A stretch of 64,000 bases of DNA from Symbiodinium natans (taxonomy: Eukaryota; Sar; Dinophyceae; Suessiales; Symbiodiniaceae). Of the stretch, positions 61,201 to 63,305 are shown piece after piece. A program made the translations under genes and the position numbers. Within the stretch, counting starts at the first letter, position 1. The number at the start of each line of letters is the position of its first letter. The notes under the pieces were generated by a model. That model saw nothing but the letters and a program-made list of their open reading frames with translations, was not told the DNA's origin and did no database searches. The stretch spans positions 568,501-632,500 of the forward strand of contig CAJNDS010002097.1 in assembly GCA_905221605.1 (NCBI GenBank), in the 5' to 3' direction.

Positions 61201-61919
61201 TCTCCCCCTCTCCGCTAACACGACACACTTAACGCCAAGACTGCCACGAGCTGGGATGCTGCGCCTTATACGAAGAATAGTCCGCAATGGGGATTAGAAT
61301 AACAGTCCTTAATAGGCATTAGAGTAACTGTCCTGAATAATTAGGGATTAGAAGAAGGGGGTACCTCTAATCCCTCTTAAGGACTGTTAGTATGGGGGTG
61401 AAACATCCCAAGCCACGACTTTGGTTCGCAGAATTTTGGCTTCGGGTGTGGGGTTCCCAGAGACTCCAAAACCCCTTAATTCAGGAATATACCTTAAATT
61501 ACAATAGGAACCCTAATATGATTTAAGGTATATTCCTTAATTAAGGGGTTTTGGAGTCTCGGGGTTCAGCGGGCCTAGGACACGGAGTAGGCCCCCATTT
61601 AGTGTTTAGGGTTTGGGCTCCCTTACAAGTCCCTTCTCAAACCAAAATGGTGAGCTGCTTTAGTACCAGGTTACTCTTGGGTCCCTAAACCCTAAACCCT
61701 AAACCCTAAACCCTAAACCCCAAACCCCAAACCCCAAACCCTAAACCCTAAACCCTAAACCCCAAACCCTAAACTCCATAATCCCTTTCTCTTGGGCCGG
61801 GTTCAGGGGGGCTCTGGGAGCAACACGAGGTGAAGAACGGCACGGTGGACATCCAGGGCGGCATTTACGACCTGGACACCGGTCGAGTGCAGTGGTTGGG
61901 CCGCTTGACCGAACCCTAA
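9986..61919 (+). CDS. Tandem beta-carbonic anhydrase gene (multi-exon; outer limits of the part seen)
   Basis: Beta-carbonic anhydrases interconvert CO2 and bicarbonate with a zinc held by two Cys and one His, plus an Asp/Arg pair. Joining short exons in phase gives three domains, each with GCADSR (Cys, Asp, Arg), the RNAGNT strand, GSLE, LGHTxCGA (His, Cys), ALEGLL, the VNVF strand and a C-terminal Q-G-x-[IV]-Y-x-L-x-T-G. A fourth domain is represented by its last two exons. Joined lengths are about 219, 206 and 203 residues, the normal size of one beta-CA domain. Exon ends were chosen from an AG acceptor, usually followed by G, from a GC or GT donor, and from conservation between copies. 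In algae such enzymes serve carbon concentration; no targeting sequence is visible here, so location is unknown. Whether the product is one polyprotein or several tandem proteins is open. The gene start was not found. Confidence 0.88.
10500..10830. repeat. Degenerate CCCTATAAA / CCCTCTAAA repeat
   Basis: Loose 8-11-base repeats of the type AACCCTNTNAACCC, directly before the last domain A exon. Confidence 0.7.
10832..10876 (+). CDS. Beta-CA domain A, last exon
   Basis: Reads [15 protein letters not shown], equivalent to [15 protein letters not shown] (domain C) and [15 protein letters not shown] (domain D). The acceptor is AAGAG. The end is uncertain: a GC donor lies after AAG A, a GA dinucleotide after CTC G, and without splicing the frame stops at TGA a few codons later. 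Confidence 0.85.
13537..13628. mobile_element. Palindromic element, family D
   Basis: Starts CCAGGACGGGCTA, has internal complementary halves (TTAAAAAGGCC / GGCCCTTTATAGGG region), and ends near TAGTAGCC. Other copies at 41793-41882 and 63722-63824. No coding capacity. Confidence 0.6.
14250..14335 (+). CDS. Candidate linker exon, Pro/Ala/Gly-rich
   Basis: After GCAG the frame reads [20 protein letters not shown] and continues with PVTG before a stop at 14340. It resembles an unstructured spacer like the exon at 17567. Donor not settled; GT after GCC G (near 14285) would join in phase to the next candidate. Could also be chance. Confidence 0.45.
14411..14502. mobile_element. Palindromic element, family J (diverged copy)
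   Basis: Shares GGACCCCTAGA...CCCTTATAATAAGG...CCCCCCATTTCAGAAACCCC with copies at 20047, 24613, 28131 and 36039. Confidence 0.5.
14828..14914. mobile_element. Palindromic element, family A (5' end missing)
   Basis: Contains TTTTGGTTCAAGGTTC and ends GGTTACTGGGCTCC. The left end is replaced by a CCCTAAA array. Confidence 0.6.
15329..15377. mobile_element. Palindromic element, family B (short internally deleted copy)
   Basis: TTGGGATGTTCCCC at one end and GGGGAACATTCCAA at the other, with only about 20 bases between. Confidence 0.7.
15599..15701. mobile_element. Repeat element, family E
   Basis: Contains TAGGCCCTTAT, GGTTCCCTTATAAG and GAGGTTACTCTTGGGTC. Other copies at 6009, 22094, 27671, 43569 and 61575. 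Confidence 0.6.
16695..16740. mobile_element. Palindromic element, family B (half, cut by a CCCTAAA array)
   Basis: TTGGGATGTTCCCCCTCATA... runs to GATTATACA, then gives way to CCCTAAA repeats. The right half is missing. Confidence 0.65.
17567..17601 (+). CDS. Candidate linker exon, Pro/Ala-rich
   Basis: After GGCAG reads (V)[11 protein letters not shown], ending before a GC donor. The phase-0 end joins in frame to the Ala/Pro/Gln-rich exon at 19192. Flanked upstream by a long CCCTAAA array and downstream by TTTAGGG repeats, as the true exons are. Confidence 0.45.
17955..18064. mobile_element. Palindromic element, family A
   Basis: Starts GGTAGCCCAGTCGTGCCC and ends GCCACTGGGCTCCC: terminal inverted repeats of about 12 bases. 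Confidence 0.7.
18237..18442. mobile_element. Palindromic element, family B, split by a TTTAGGG array
   Basis: Left half TTGGGATGATCCCCCACTTC, right half ending GGGGGACCATCCCAA. About 100 bases of TTTAGGG repeats sit between them. Confidence 0.75.
18608..18706. mobile_element. Palindromic element, family G
   Basis: TAGCTGAGTGAGTACACTTT...AAAGTGTACACTT...ACTCAGCAACTA. A close second copy is at 50168-50266. Confidence 0.8.
18792..18891. mobile_element. Palindromic element, family B (complete)
   Basis: TTGGGATGTTCCCC ... GGGGAAACATCCCAA, with inner inverted segments around AAGGACTGTTAGTAT. Confidence 0.8.
19192..19227 (+). CDS. Candidate linker exon, Ala/Pro/Gln-rich
   Basis: After TAGAG reads [12 protein letters not shown] and ends at a GC donor in phase 0. 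Preceded by a CCCTAAA array and followed by TTTAGGG arrays. Its composition fits a flexible interdomain linker. Confidence 0.5.
20047..20152. mobile_element. Palindromic element, family J
   Basis: GGGGGTTTCCGACATTAGGG...CCCCCAACTTTCGTAAACCCCC: inverted ends. Confidence 0.7.
20651..20665 (+). CDS. Linker exon just before domain B
   Basis: After GTGCAG reads PEVRT, ending at a GC donor. It matches TQVRT in domain D (50056) and VRAHNAG in domain C (34590), each the last linker segment before the domain. It joins in phase 0 to DTPMPPGD at 21433. The start could instead be at 20657, which would leave only VRT. Confidence 0.5.
21433..21478 (+). CDS. Beta-CA domain B exon 1 (N-terminal helix)
   Basis: [16 protein letters not shown], aligned with [13 protein letters not shown] of domain C. 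An in-frame TAG just upstream fixes the start after it. Ends GAA G before GC, phase 1. Confidence 0.85.
22094..22218. mobile_element. Repeat element, family E, internally duplicated
   Basis: Starts CTAGGACCCGGAGTAGGCCC. The segment GGTTGGGGTTCTCTTA with the following bases is present twice in tandem. Confidence 0.6.
22235..22285 (+). CDS. Beta-CA domain B exon 2
   Basis: Begins GA AAC CAG after ACAG and reads (G)[16 protein letters not shown], the GN-x-RF-V segment typical of the family. GC donor, phase 1. Confidence 0.88.
22347..22440. mobile_element. Repeat element, family I
   Basis: GGGTCGGAAGAGCTACTGAG...CCCCATTCTAATTCTCAAAG. Copies also at 31150, 35884, 39156 and 58895. Confidence 0.6.
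22525..22602. mobile_element. Repeat element, family F
   Basis: TAAGGGTGCATGTACCTAAG...AAAAGCCCAAGTATACCCAC. Related copies at 37312 and 47834. Confidence 0.5.
22606..22706. repeat. (CT)n microsatellite
   Basis: Two CT tracts, 22616-22644 and 22684-22706, with an interrupted CT stretch between them. Followed by TA/CA-rich ATATATACAC sequence to about 22880. Confidence 0.9.
22979..23131. repeat. (CACCAA)n hexamer array
   Basis: About 24 uninterrupted CACCAA units. All six frames stay open through it, giving low-complexity phantom proteins. Confidence 0.95.
23601..23627 (+). CDS. Beta-CA domain B exon 3
   Basis: 27-base microexon after CCAG, reading (G)MRMELVDE(G). It is equivalent to MRKALVKSG in domain C. 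GC donor, phase 1. Confidence 0.8.
24247..24305 (+). CDS. Beta-CA domain B exon 4 (first zinc-ligand motif)
   Basis: Reads (G)[25 protein letters not shown] supplies the zinc Cys and the Asp/Arg pair of the active site. Acceptor CAAAG, GC donor, phase 0 end. Confidence 0.95.
24613..24717. mobile_element. Palindromic element, family J
   Basis: GGGGGTTTCAGGAAATAGGG...CCCCCAATTTTCAGAAACCC. Confidence 0.7.
24856..24960. mobile_element. Repeat element, family L
   Basis: CCTATATAACCCCTACACAT...AAGTGGCCCCTGGATAGCCC. Related sequence at 26523-26640 and, inverted, 41600-41780. Confidence 0.5.
25202..25271 (+). CDS. Beta-CA domain B exon 5
   Basis: Starts [18 protein letters not shown] and ends CTHAE(G): the strand and loop with the conserved RNAGNT. 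Acceptor GGCAG, GC donor, phase 1. Confidence 0.95.
25870..25928 (+). CDS. Beta-CA domain B exon 6
   Basis: Reads (G)[19 protein letters not shown], the GSLE helix followed by a strand. The GC donor directly after ATG GTC CTG is deduced from the next exon starting VLGH. The unspliced frame runs on for about 15 codons without homology. Confidence 0.93.
26090..26260 (+). repeat. G-rich tract, G-quadruplex prone
   Basis: About 170 bases almost entirely G with single C or T interruptions, within intron 25929-27144. Confidence 0.9.
26523..26640. mobile_element. Repeat element, family L
   Basis: TATATACACCTCTACATATA...CCTAAGTAGCCCCTAAATAA. Confidence 0.5.
27145..27189 (+). CDS. Beta-CA domain B exon 7 (second zinc-ligand motif)
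   Basis: [15 protein letters not shown] carries the zinc His and second Cys. Acceptor CCAG directly after a CCCTAAA array. This is the only GT donor inside domain B. Confidence 0.95.
27309..27367. repeat. C-tract, interrupted
   Basis: Three C-runs of 11 to about 20 bases separated by TT, ATGGTAC and G. A G-run of 19 follows at 27481-27499 on the same strand, so the two could pair. Confidence 0.85.
27671..27790. mobile_element. Repeat element, family E
   Basis: TCAGAGTAGGCCCTTCATTC through GAGGTCGCTTTTTGGGTCTG. Confidence 0.55.
27854..27905 (+). CDS. Beta-CA domain B exon 8
   Basis: [17 protein letters not shown](G), a charged loop and the start of ALEGLL. Acceptor GCAG, GC donor, phase 1. 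Confidence 0.88.
28131..28213. mobile_element. Palindromic element, family J (partial)
   Basis: TTCCCAAAATAGGGGGGTGCC to CCCCAAAAAGGGTACGCC, reduced compared with other copies. Confidence 0.45.
28664..28719 (+). CDS. Beta-CA domain B exon 9
   Basis: Reads (G)[18 protein letters not shown], an amphipathic helix matching [12 protein letters not shown] in domain C. Acceptor TTAG, GC donor after CAG, phase 0. Confidence 0.85.
28866..28915. repeat. C-tract
   Basis: About 24 Cs, then mixed C/T. Confidence 0.85.
30815..30917 (+). CDS. Beta-CA domain B exon 10 (VNVF strand)
   Basis: Begins [20 protein letters not shown] and continues [15 protein letters not shown]. Longest exon seen (103 bases): domains C and D have an intron just before VNVF or VKVNVF that B lacks. 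Ends CAC A before GC. Confidence 0.93.
31150..31256. mobile_element. Repeat element, family I, with C/A tract inside
   Basis: TATAGGGGTCGGAAGAACTG then ACTATAATACCCC, expanded to a C-run and an A-run. Confidence 0.6.
31563..31610 (+). CDS. Beta-CA domain B exon 11
   Basis: Reads (S)[15 protein letters not shown](G), equivalent to [16 protein letters not shown] of domain C. The acceptor GAG before GCAAGG was chosen to keep phase. GC donor. Confidence 0.9.
31640..31770 (+). repeat. TTTATAGGG nonamer array
   Basis: About 12 units of GGGTTTATA, with GGGTTTATG variants, at the 5' side of intron 31611-32182. Apparently a derived form of the telomere-type unit. Confidence 0.85.
31993..32102. mobile_element. 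Palindromic element, family A
   Basis: GGTAGCCCAATGGTACCCCC...ATATGGTTACTGGGCTA. Confidence 0.7.
32183..32241 (+). CDS. Beta-CA domain B exon 12 (domain end)
   Basis: Reads (G)[22 protein letters not shown] donor after CAG at 32241 would join in phase 0 to the domain C linker at 34401. A GT donor at 32225 is an alternative. Unspliced, the frame stops at 32278-32280. Confidence 0.85.
32290..32371. mobile_element. Palindromic element, family B (right end lost)
   Basis: TTGGGATGTTCCCCCTTCTG...TTAAGGACTGTTGCTAG. Confidence 0.7.
33128..33887. repeat. 22-base tandem repeat, TACTGGGCAAGGTCATTTTTT type
   Basis: About 33 units in two blocks. Between them (33238-33305) three units lie inverted. Outer copies end GGTCGTTTCGTC on both sides of the inversion and at the far end. 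It lies between domains B and C. The long open frames here have period-related sequence and are not genes. Confidence 0.95.
33895..34105. repeat. About 31-base repeat with GGCCTCAAGGCC
   Basis: Six to seven units of GTGTTTAGGGTTTCAGGGCC plus TCAAGGCCTA, directly after the 22-base block. The unit embeds one TTTAGGG. Confidence 0.9.
34401..34436 (+). CDS. Linker exon 1 of domain C
   Basis: After CCCAG reads [12 protein letters not shown], ending at a canonical GTGAGT donor, phase 0. Resembles [16 protein letters not shown] at 49143 (same AG-before-GAG start and phase, shared S-[ML]-P-P). An earlier start at 34388 would add SSSQ. Confidence 0.6.
34590..34611 (+). CDS. Linker exon 2 of domain C
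   Basis: After CGGAG reads VRAHNAG and ends GGA G before GC. Phase 1 fits the following exon (GT GCC GAC). Equivalent to VRT in domains B and D. Confidence 0.6.
35063..35220. repeat. C-rich (C7-9T)n tract
   Basis: About 155 bases of C-runs spaced by single T. On the minus strand this is a strong G-quadruplex candidate. Confidence 0.9.
35353..35461. mobile_element. Palindromic element, family C
   Basis: CCCAGAGACTCCGAAACCCC...GGGGTTTTGGAGTCTCTGGG. The two halves are near-perfect inverted copies. Confidence 0.85.
35884..35988. mobile_element. Repeat element, family I, truncated by a C-tract
   Basis: TATAGGGGTCGGAATAACTA through ACTATAATACCA into about 30 Cs and an A-run. Confidence 0.6.
36039..36127. 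mobile_element. Palindromic element, family J
   Basis: GTTTCCGAAAATAGGGGTAC...CCCCCAGTATGGGAAATACC. Confidence 0.65.
36314..36364 (+). CDS. Beta-CA domain C exon 1 (N-terminal helix)
   Basis: Reads (G)[16 protein letters not shown](G) after CGAG. GC donor, phase 1, at the same position as in B and D. Confidence 0.9.
37312..37424. mobile_element. Repeat element, family F
   Basis: CTATGGGTCCATGTACCTCA...GGGCCCAAGTATATAATCAT ending CGACCCTTGG. Confidence 0.5.
37604..37626 (+). CDS. Beta-CA domain C exon 2 (23-base microexon)
   Basis: Reads (G)NDRYVRG, matching (G)NQRFVKS of domain B. The donor is taken as GC after GGT. With this choice the stretch to the shared Met-Arg is 17 residues, exactly as in domain D. 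Confidence 0.7.
38227..38285. repeat. Short repeat, family K
   Basis: ACTTAAACTCAATAAGGAAT...CATCCCAACTATGAACCAG. A shortened copy is at 51615-51661. Confidence 0.6.
38729..38774 (+). CDS. Beta-CA domain C exon 3
   Basis: [15 protein letters not shown](G) after CCCAG, GC donor in phase 1. The Met-Arg-Lys-Ala-Leu segment matches domain D. Confidence 0.85.
39156..39274. mobile_element. Repeat element, family I, interrupted by TTTAGGG repeats
   Basis: TATAGGGGCCGCAATAACTA, then telomere-like repeats, then ACAATAACCCCCCAAG and TTCGGCCCCTATA. Confidence 0.65.
39298..39427. mobile_element. Palindromic element, family A, interrupted by CCCTAAA repeats
   Basis: GGTAGCCCAGGGGTACGCCT...CAAAAGGG, then about 40 bases of CCCTAAA-type repeats, then TTATCATGGCATGGTTACTG. 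Confidence 0.7.
39646..39675 (+). CDS. Beta-CA domain C exon 4 (30 bases)
   Basis: Reads (G)QAPHTAVIG and ends with T, the first base of the catalytic Cys codon, before GC. Read straight on, the motif would look destroyed (GCATAAL). Splicing to 41323 restores GCADSR. Confidence 0.88.
39876..39978. repeat. Two C-tracts
   Basis: C-runs of about 23 and 16 bases separated by about 56 bases, in intron 39676-41322. Confidence 0.8.
40806..40900. mobile_element. Palindromic element, family B
   Basis: TTGGGATGTTAACACTAACA...GGTGCAACATCCCAA. Confidence 0.75.
41323..41370 (+). CDS. Beta-CA domain C exon 5
   Basis: Starts GT GCG GAC after ACAG. With T from the previous exon it reads (C)[15 protein letters not shown](G). 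GC donor, phase 1. Domain C lacks the intron that B and D carry before the Phe-Asp of this segment. Confidence 0.9.
41600..41780. mobile_element. Repeat element, family L, inverted
   Basis: GACTAAAGGAGGGACCC...GTTACTTAGGTATACATAGC...GGGGTTATATATAGGGGAG is the reverse of the copies at 24856 and 26523. Confidence 0.5.
41793..41882. mobile_element. Palindromic element, family D
   Basis: CCAGGAGAGGCCATTAGGCC...GGGCATAGTAGCCCATCCTGG. Confidence 0.65.
42013..42063 (+). CDS. Beta-CA domain C exon 6
   Basis: Reads (G)[16 protein letters not shown](G) after CTCAG. GC donor, phase 1, shared with domain B. Confidence 0.93.
43329..43387 (+). CDS. Beta-CA domain C exon 7
   Basis: Reads (G)[21 protein letters not shown] donor directly after CTG GTG CTG. 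Its 59 bases equal the length of the equivalent B exon. Confidence 0.93.
43411..43568. mobile_element. Palindromic element, family C, with (TTTAGGG)7 inserted
   Basis: TA-flanked element CCCAGAGACTCC...GGAGTCTCTGGG. About seven TTTAGGG units at 43440-43489 interrupt an otherwise intact copy. Confidence 0.88.
43702..43797. mobile_element. Palindromic element, family A (right end lost)
   Basis: GTAGCCCAGTGGTACCCTCT...AAAAAAGGGTACCCTTATTA. Confidence 0.6.
43873..43951 (+). CDS. Beta-CA domain C exon 8 (second zinc-ligand motif)
   Basis: Starts [20 protein letters not shown] and ends KKETAA(G). Has the zinc His and Cys. It lacks the intron that B carries after GATK. GC donor, phase 1. Confidence 0.95.
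45072..45121 (+). CDS. Beta-CA domain C exon 9
   Basis: Reads (G)[16 protein letters not shown] after GTAAG. GC donor after CAG, phase 0, at the same place as in domain B. Confidence 0.9.
45747..45797 (+). CDS. Beta-CA domain C exon 10
   Basis: [17 protein letters not shown] after GCGAG. GC donor directly before the VNVF exon, phase 0. Confidence 0.9.
46215..46292. repeat. (CT)n microsatellite
   Basis: TCTCTCTCTC runs with short interruptions, in intron 45798-47067. Confidence 0.9.
47068..47155 (+). CDS. Beta-CA domain C exon 11 (VNVF strand)
   Basis: Starts [20 protein letters not shown] and ends VRSGQVDLQ(G). Acceptor CTGCAG, GC donor. It lacks the intron B has after LLKHS and D has after IRDK. 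Confidence 0.95.
47834..47922. mobile_element. Repeat element, family F
   Basis: GGGTCCATGTACCTAAGTTG...CTTGGGCCTTACAGTACTTC. Confidence 0.5.
47987..48057 (+). CDS. Beta-CA domain C exon 12 (domain end)
   Basis: Starts (G)[14 protein letters not shown] and goes on [12 protein letters not shown] donor after TCT would join in phase 0 to the linker at 49143. A GC donor at 48029 is an alternative. Unspliced, the frame stops with TGA at 48070-48072, which would make this a protein end. Confidence 0.85.
49143..49190 (+). CDS. Linker exon 1 of domain D
   Basis: After AAAG reads [16 protein letters not shown], ending at a GC donor in phase 0. Related to the domain C linker [12 protein letters not shown]. 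Preceded by a long CCCTAAA array. Confidence 0.6.
50056..50097 (+). CDS. Linker exon 2 and start of domain D
   Basis: [14 protein letters not shown], ending at a GC donor that joins AAMKLLKDG in phase 0. The joined stretch parallels VRT + [16 protein letters not shown] of domain B. A start at 50062 (VRT) is also possible. Confidence 0.75.
50168..50266. mobile_element. Palindromic element, family G
   Basis: Nearly identical to 18608-18706, which suggests recent movement. Confidence 0.8.
50827..50851 (+). CDS. Beta-CA domain D exon 1 (25-base microexon)
   Basis: AAMKLLKD(G) after GCGCAG, GC donor, phase 1, equivalent to DAMKLLREG of domain B. Confidence 0.8.
51615..51661. repeat. Short repeat, family K
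   Basis: TACTTAAACTCAATAAGGAA...TATCCCAACCATGAACCAG. Confidence 0.6.
51815..51862 (+). CDS. Beta-CA domain D exon 2
   Basis: Reads (G)[15 protein letters not shown](R). The spacing to Met-Arg is 17 residues as in C, but the GN-x-R-[FY]-V motif of B and C is not kept. Ends ATG C before GC, splitting the Arg codon. Confidence 0.7.
53431..53468 (+). CDS. Beta-CA domain D exon 3
   Basis: Reads (R)[12 protein letters not shown], right after a run of CCCTGAA repeats ending TGAAG. No intron at the Gly-Gln position used in B and C. GC donor, phase 0. Confidence 0.88.
54103..54144 (+). CDS. Beta-CA domain D exon 4 (first zinc-ligand motif)
   Basis: [14 protein letters not shown] after TGCAAG. Has the zinc Cys and Asp/Arg pair. 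GC donor after CTT, at the same position as in domain B. Confidence 0.93.
54549..54590 (+). CDS. Beta-CA domain D exon 5
   Basis: [14 protein letters not shown] after AAAAG. A GC donor inside RNAGNT is deduced from the next exon beginning AGNT. Confidence 0.9.
55318..55367 (+). CDS. Beta-CA domain D exon 6
   Basis: [16 protein letters not shown](E) after TTGAG. Ends CTC GA before GT, splitting the Glu codon. B and C have no intron here. Confidence 0.9.
56484..56522 (+). CDS. Beta-CA domain D exon 7
   Basis: Reads (E)[12 protein letters not shown](V), equivalent to [13 protein letters not shown] of C. Acceptor CTCGAG, GC donor, phase 2. Confidence 0.82.
57124..57175 (+). CDS. Beta-CA domain D exon 8 (second zinc-ligand motif)
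   Basis: Reads (V)[17 protein letters not shown] after TGAG, with the zinc His and Cys. The donor is uncertain: a phase-0 GC lies after ACC GGC (end 57166) and a phase-1 GC after 57176. Confidence 0.85.
57285..57475 (+). repeat. G/T-rich tract with long G-runs
   Basis: G-runs up to about 20 and GGGGCTTTT-type repeats, 110 bases after domain D exon 8. They may obscure the donor and the next exon. Confidence 0.85.
57786..57803 (+). CDS. Possible domain D microexon
   Basis: After GGAAG reads GTKPEE and ends at a GC donor. It would bridge GATG and AKGALEG in phase 0, in the variable loop that B and C fill with longer charged stretches. Confidence 0.35.
58292..58385. mobile_element. Palindromic element, family H
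   Basis: TA-flanked CCCAAAGGCTCCAATG...ATAGGAGCCTTTGGG. Inverted halves joined by TAGTTCTAGGGGA. Confidence 0.85.
58803..58877 (+). CDS. Beta-CA domain D exon 9
   Basis: Starts [20 protein letters not shown] and ends KAATR before a GT donor, phase 0. The helix length matches that of domain B. Confidence 0.9.
58895..58998. mobile_element. Repeat element, family I (complete)
   Basis: AGGGGTCGGTATAATTGCCA...TATTCTAATTATTAAGCC. Lies 17 bases after the end of domain D exon 9. Confidence 0.65.
59155..59575. repeat. Degenerate CCCTAAA / AATTCAACCCTAAA repeat
   Basis: Irregular mixture of CCCTAAA with AATTCAACC spacers at the 3' end of the intron before exon 59600. Confidence 0.8.
59600..59644 (+). 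CDS. Beta-CA domain D exon 10
   Basis: [15 protein letters not shown] after TCGCAG. A GC donor after GGG makes the distance to VNVF the same as in domain C. The segment is less conserved than its counterparts. Confidence 0.7.
59752..59845. mobile_element. Palindromic element, family H, with identifiable empty site
   Basis: CCCAGAGGCTCCTATG...TTGGAGCCTTTGGG bounded by TA on both sides. The uninterrupted flank occurs about 45 bases further on with a single TA. It lies in inverted orientation relative to 58292. Confidence 0.88.
60715..60780 (+). CDS. Beta-CA domain D exon 11 (VNVF strand)
   Basis: Starts [20 protein letters not shown] and ends DK at a GT donor. Acceptor CTCAG. A short GA microsatellite follows in the intron. 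Confidence 0.93.
60811..60833. repeat. (GA)n microsatellite
   Basis: About 11 GA units, 30 bases after the GT donor of exon 60715-60780. Confidence 0.9.
61290..61411. mobile_element. Palindromic element, family B, left end altered
   Basis: AACAGTCCTTAATAGGCATT, a partial internal repetition, then TTAAGGACTGTTAGTATGGG and AAACATCCCAA. Confidence 0.7.
61456..61564. mobile_element. Palindromic element, family C
   Basis: CCCAGAGACTCCAAAACCCC...GGGGTTTTGGAGTCTCGGGG. Confidence 0.85.
61572..61683. mobile_element. Repeat element, family E
   Basis: CCTAGGACACGGAGTAGGCC through AGGTTACTCTTGGGTCCC. Sits directly after the family C element at 61456. Confidence 0.55.
61830..61919 (+). CDS. Beta-CA domain D exon 12 (domain end)
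   Basis: Starts [20 protein letters not shown] and continues QWLGRLTEP before TAA at 61917-61919, where a CCCTAAA array begins. Unlike A, B and C it has no intron inside IQGGIY. The stop may be a true end, or a donor (GC at 61900) may continue to another domain. Confidence 0.9.
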   Translation: MKNGTVDIQGGIYDLDTGRVQWLGRLTEP

Positions 61920-63282
61920 ACCCTAAACCCTAAACCCTTGGGTTTAGGGTTTAGGGTTAGGGTTTACGGTACCCCCCCCCACCCCCCCCCCCCCCCAATT
62001 GTAACAAGAGTTACGCTGCTGAATAATAACCCTGTTTTAAACTACTACCTGCTCATGAACCATCCTAAACCCTCAACCTTACTTAGGTGTTCTATTTGGA
62101 GCCCTTGGAATGTTTTGAAATTGAGGTCGTGTTTGGCAACTGCCCCGGCCTGCATTACAGTGAGGTTGCTGGGCAACGCCCCCCCCCCCCCCCCGTACAC
62201 ACTACAAACCTTCGACCCTAACCCCTTTTAAACATTTCGAACCGTGAAAACCCTAAACCTTCATAGGCCCAAACAAGCAATAAACTGCAGCTTGAGGTCG
62301 CAGCCCCAATCAGGCCGCTTTGCTGTGAGGCGCATCGGATGCGGTTCAGGGTTTAGGGTTTAGGGTTTAGGGTTTAGGGTTTAGGGTTTAGGGTTTAGGG
62401 TTTAGGGTTTAGGGTGAACAGCACGCCCGTGACAGCTGCCTTATGCTGGGTACAATGCCGAAGCCTATTTCATATTAGTGGGATCTGCTACGGCACCGAA
62501 CTCCTTTTTCTACACCCTAAACCCTAATGTAACCCTAAACCCCTAAACCCCCAAAACCCTAAACCTTAAACCCTAAACCCTACACCCCTAAACCCTAGCC
62601 CTAAACCCTAAACTATAAGCTGTGAGTCATGAGGATCTCCTAGACCACACCATGTCGGGCAGCGCAGTTTCCAAAACTGCTCTCACTTCACCATGAATGT
62701 CAGAGCATGTGGGAAGGCAAGGGTCCAGAGGTGGGCTTAGGGTTTAGGGTTTAGGGTTTAGGGTTTGCGTTTCAGGGTCGAGGGTCTAGGGTTAGGGTTC
62801 GCACAATCAAGGCTGTGGGATGTATGGTATCAGATGATCAGCGCGCAGAGGCTACAATGACTTTCCTCCAGCATGTGCAGTGGCGGATAGGTTGCAGGGT
62901 GGTCATGGAGTCATGGTGTGCAACATTCTCAAGACAGAGGCCTTTGTGAATATAGATCGCTAAACCCTAGACCCCCAAACCCTAAACCCTAAACCCTAAA
63001 CCCTAAACCCTAAACCCTAAACCCTAAACCCTAAACCCTAAACCCTAAACCCTAAACCCTAAACGTTTATGGACCCTACAGTTCCCTACATGCTGCACCC
63101 GACCCCCTTCAGTAGCCGTGACCCACCCTCTCCGATGTCGCAACTCTTTTAGGCTTGGGGCTTAGTGTTTGCAGCATAAGCCCTAAACCCTAAACCCTAA
63201 ACCCTAAACCCTAAACCCTAAACCCTAAACCCTAAACCCTAAACCCTAAACCCTAAACCCTAAACCCTAAGCCGGCGCGGAG

Positions 63283-63305
63283 GAAGTCTCCAGCACTTCT
63301 GAGCG
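63283..63305 (+). CDS. Possible linker exon of a further domain
   Basis: After CGGAG reads EVSSTSE, ending before GC. The start (AG then a Glu codon, just after a CCCTAAA array) resembles the linkers at 34401 and 49143. The sequence is too short to be sure. Confidence 0.25.

Larger units (their letters stand above)
50852..61829 (+). other. Introns of domain D (11-12 introns)
   Basis: Donors are mainly GC, with GT at 55368, 58878 and 60781. Introns 50852-51814 and 51863-53430 show TTTAGGG 5' and CCCTAAA 3'. Intron 55368-56483 is the reverse, with CCCTAAA near its start and a long TTTAGGG run only in the middle. Stretch 54640-55230 has no arrays and no recognisable gene. Confidence 0.75.

Noticed and set aside
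62291-62314. Candidate linker exon reading LEVAAPIR after GCAG
   Set aside because: Weak likeness to PEVRT only, and it would come before the Glu-type linker, the wrong order.
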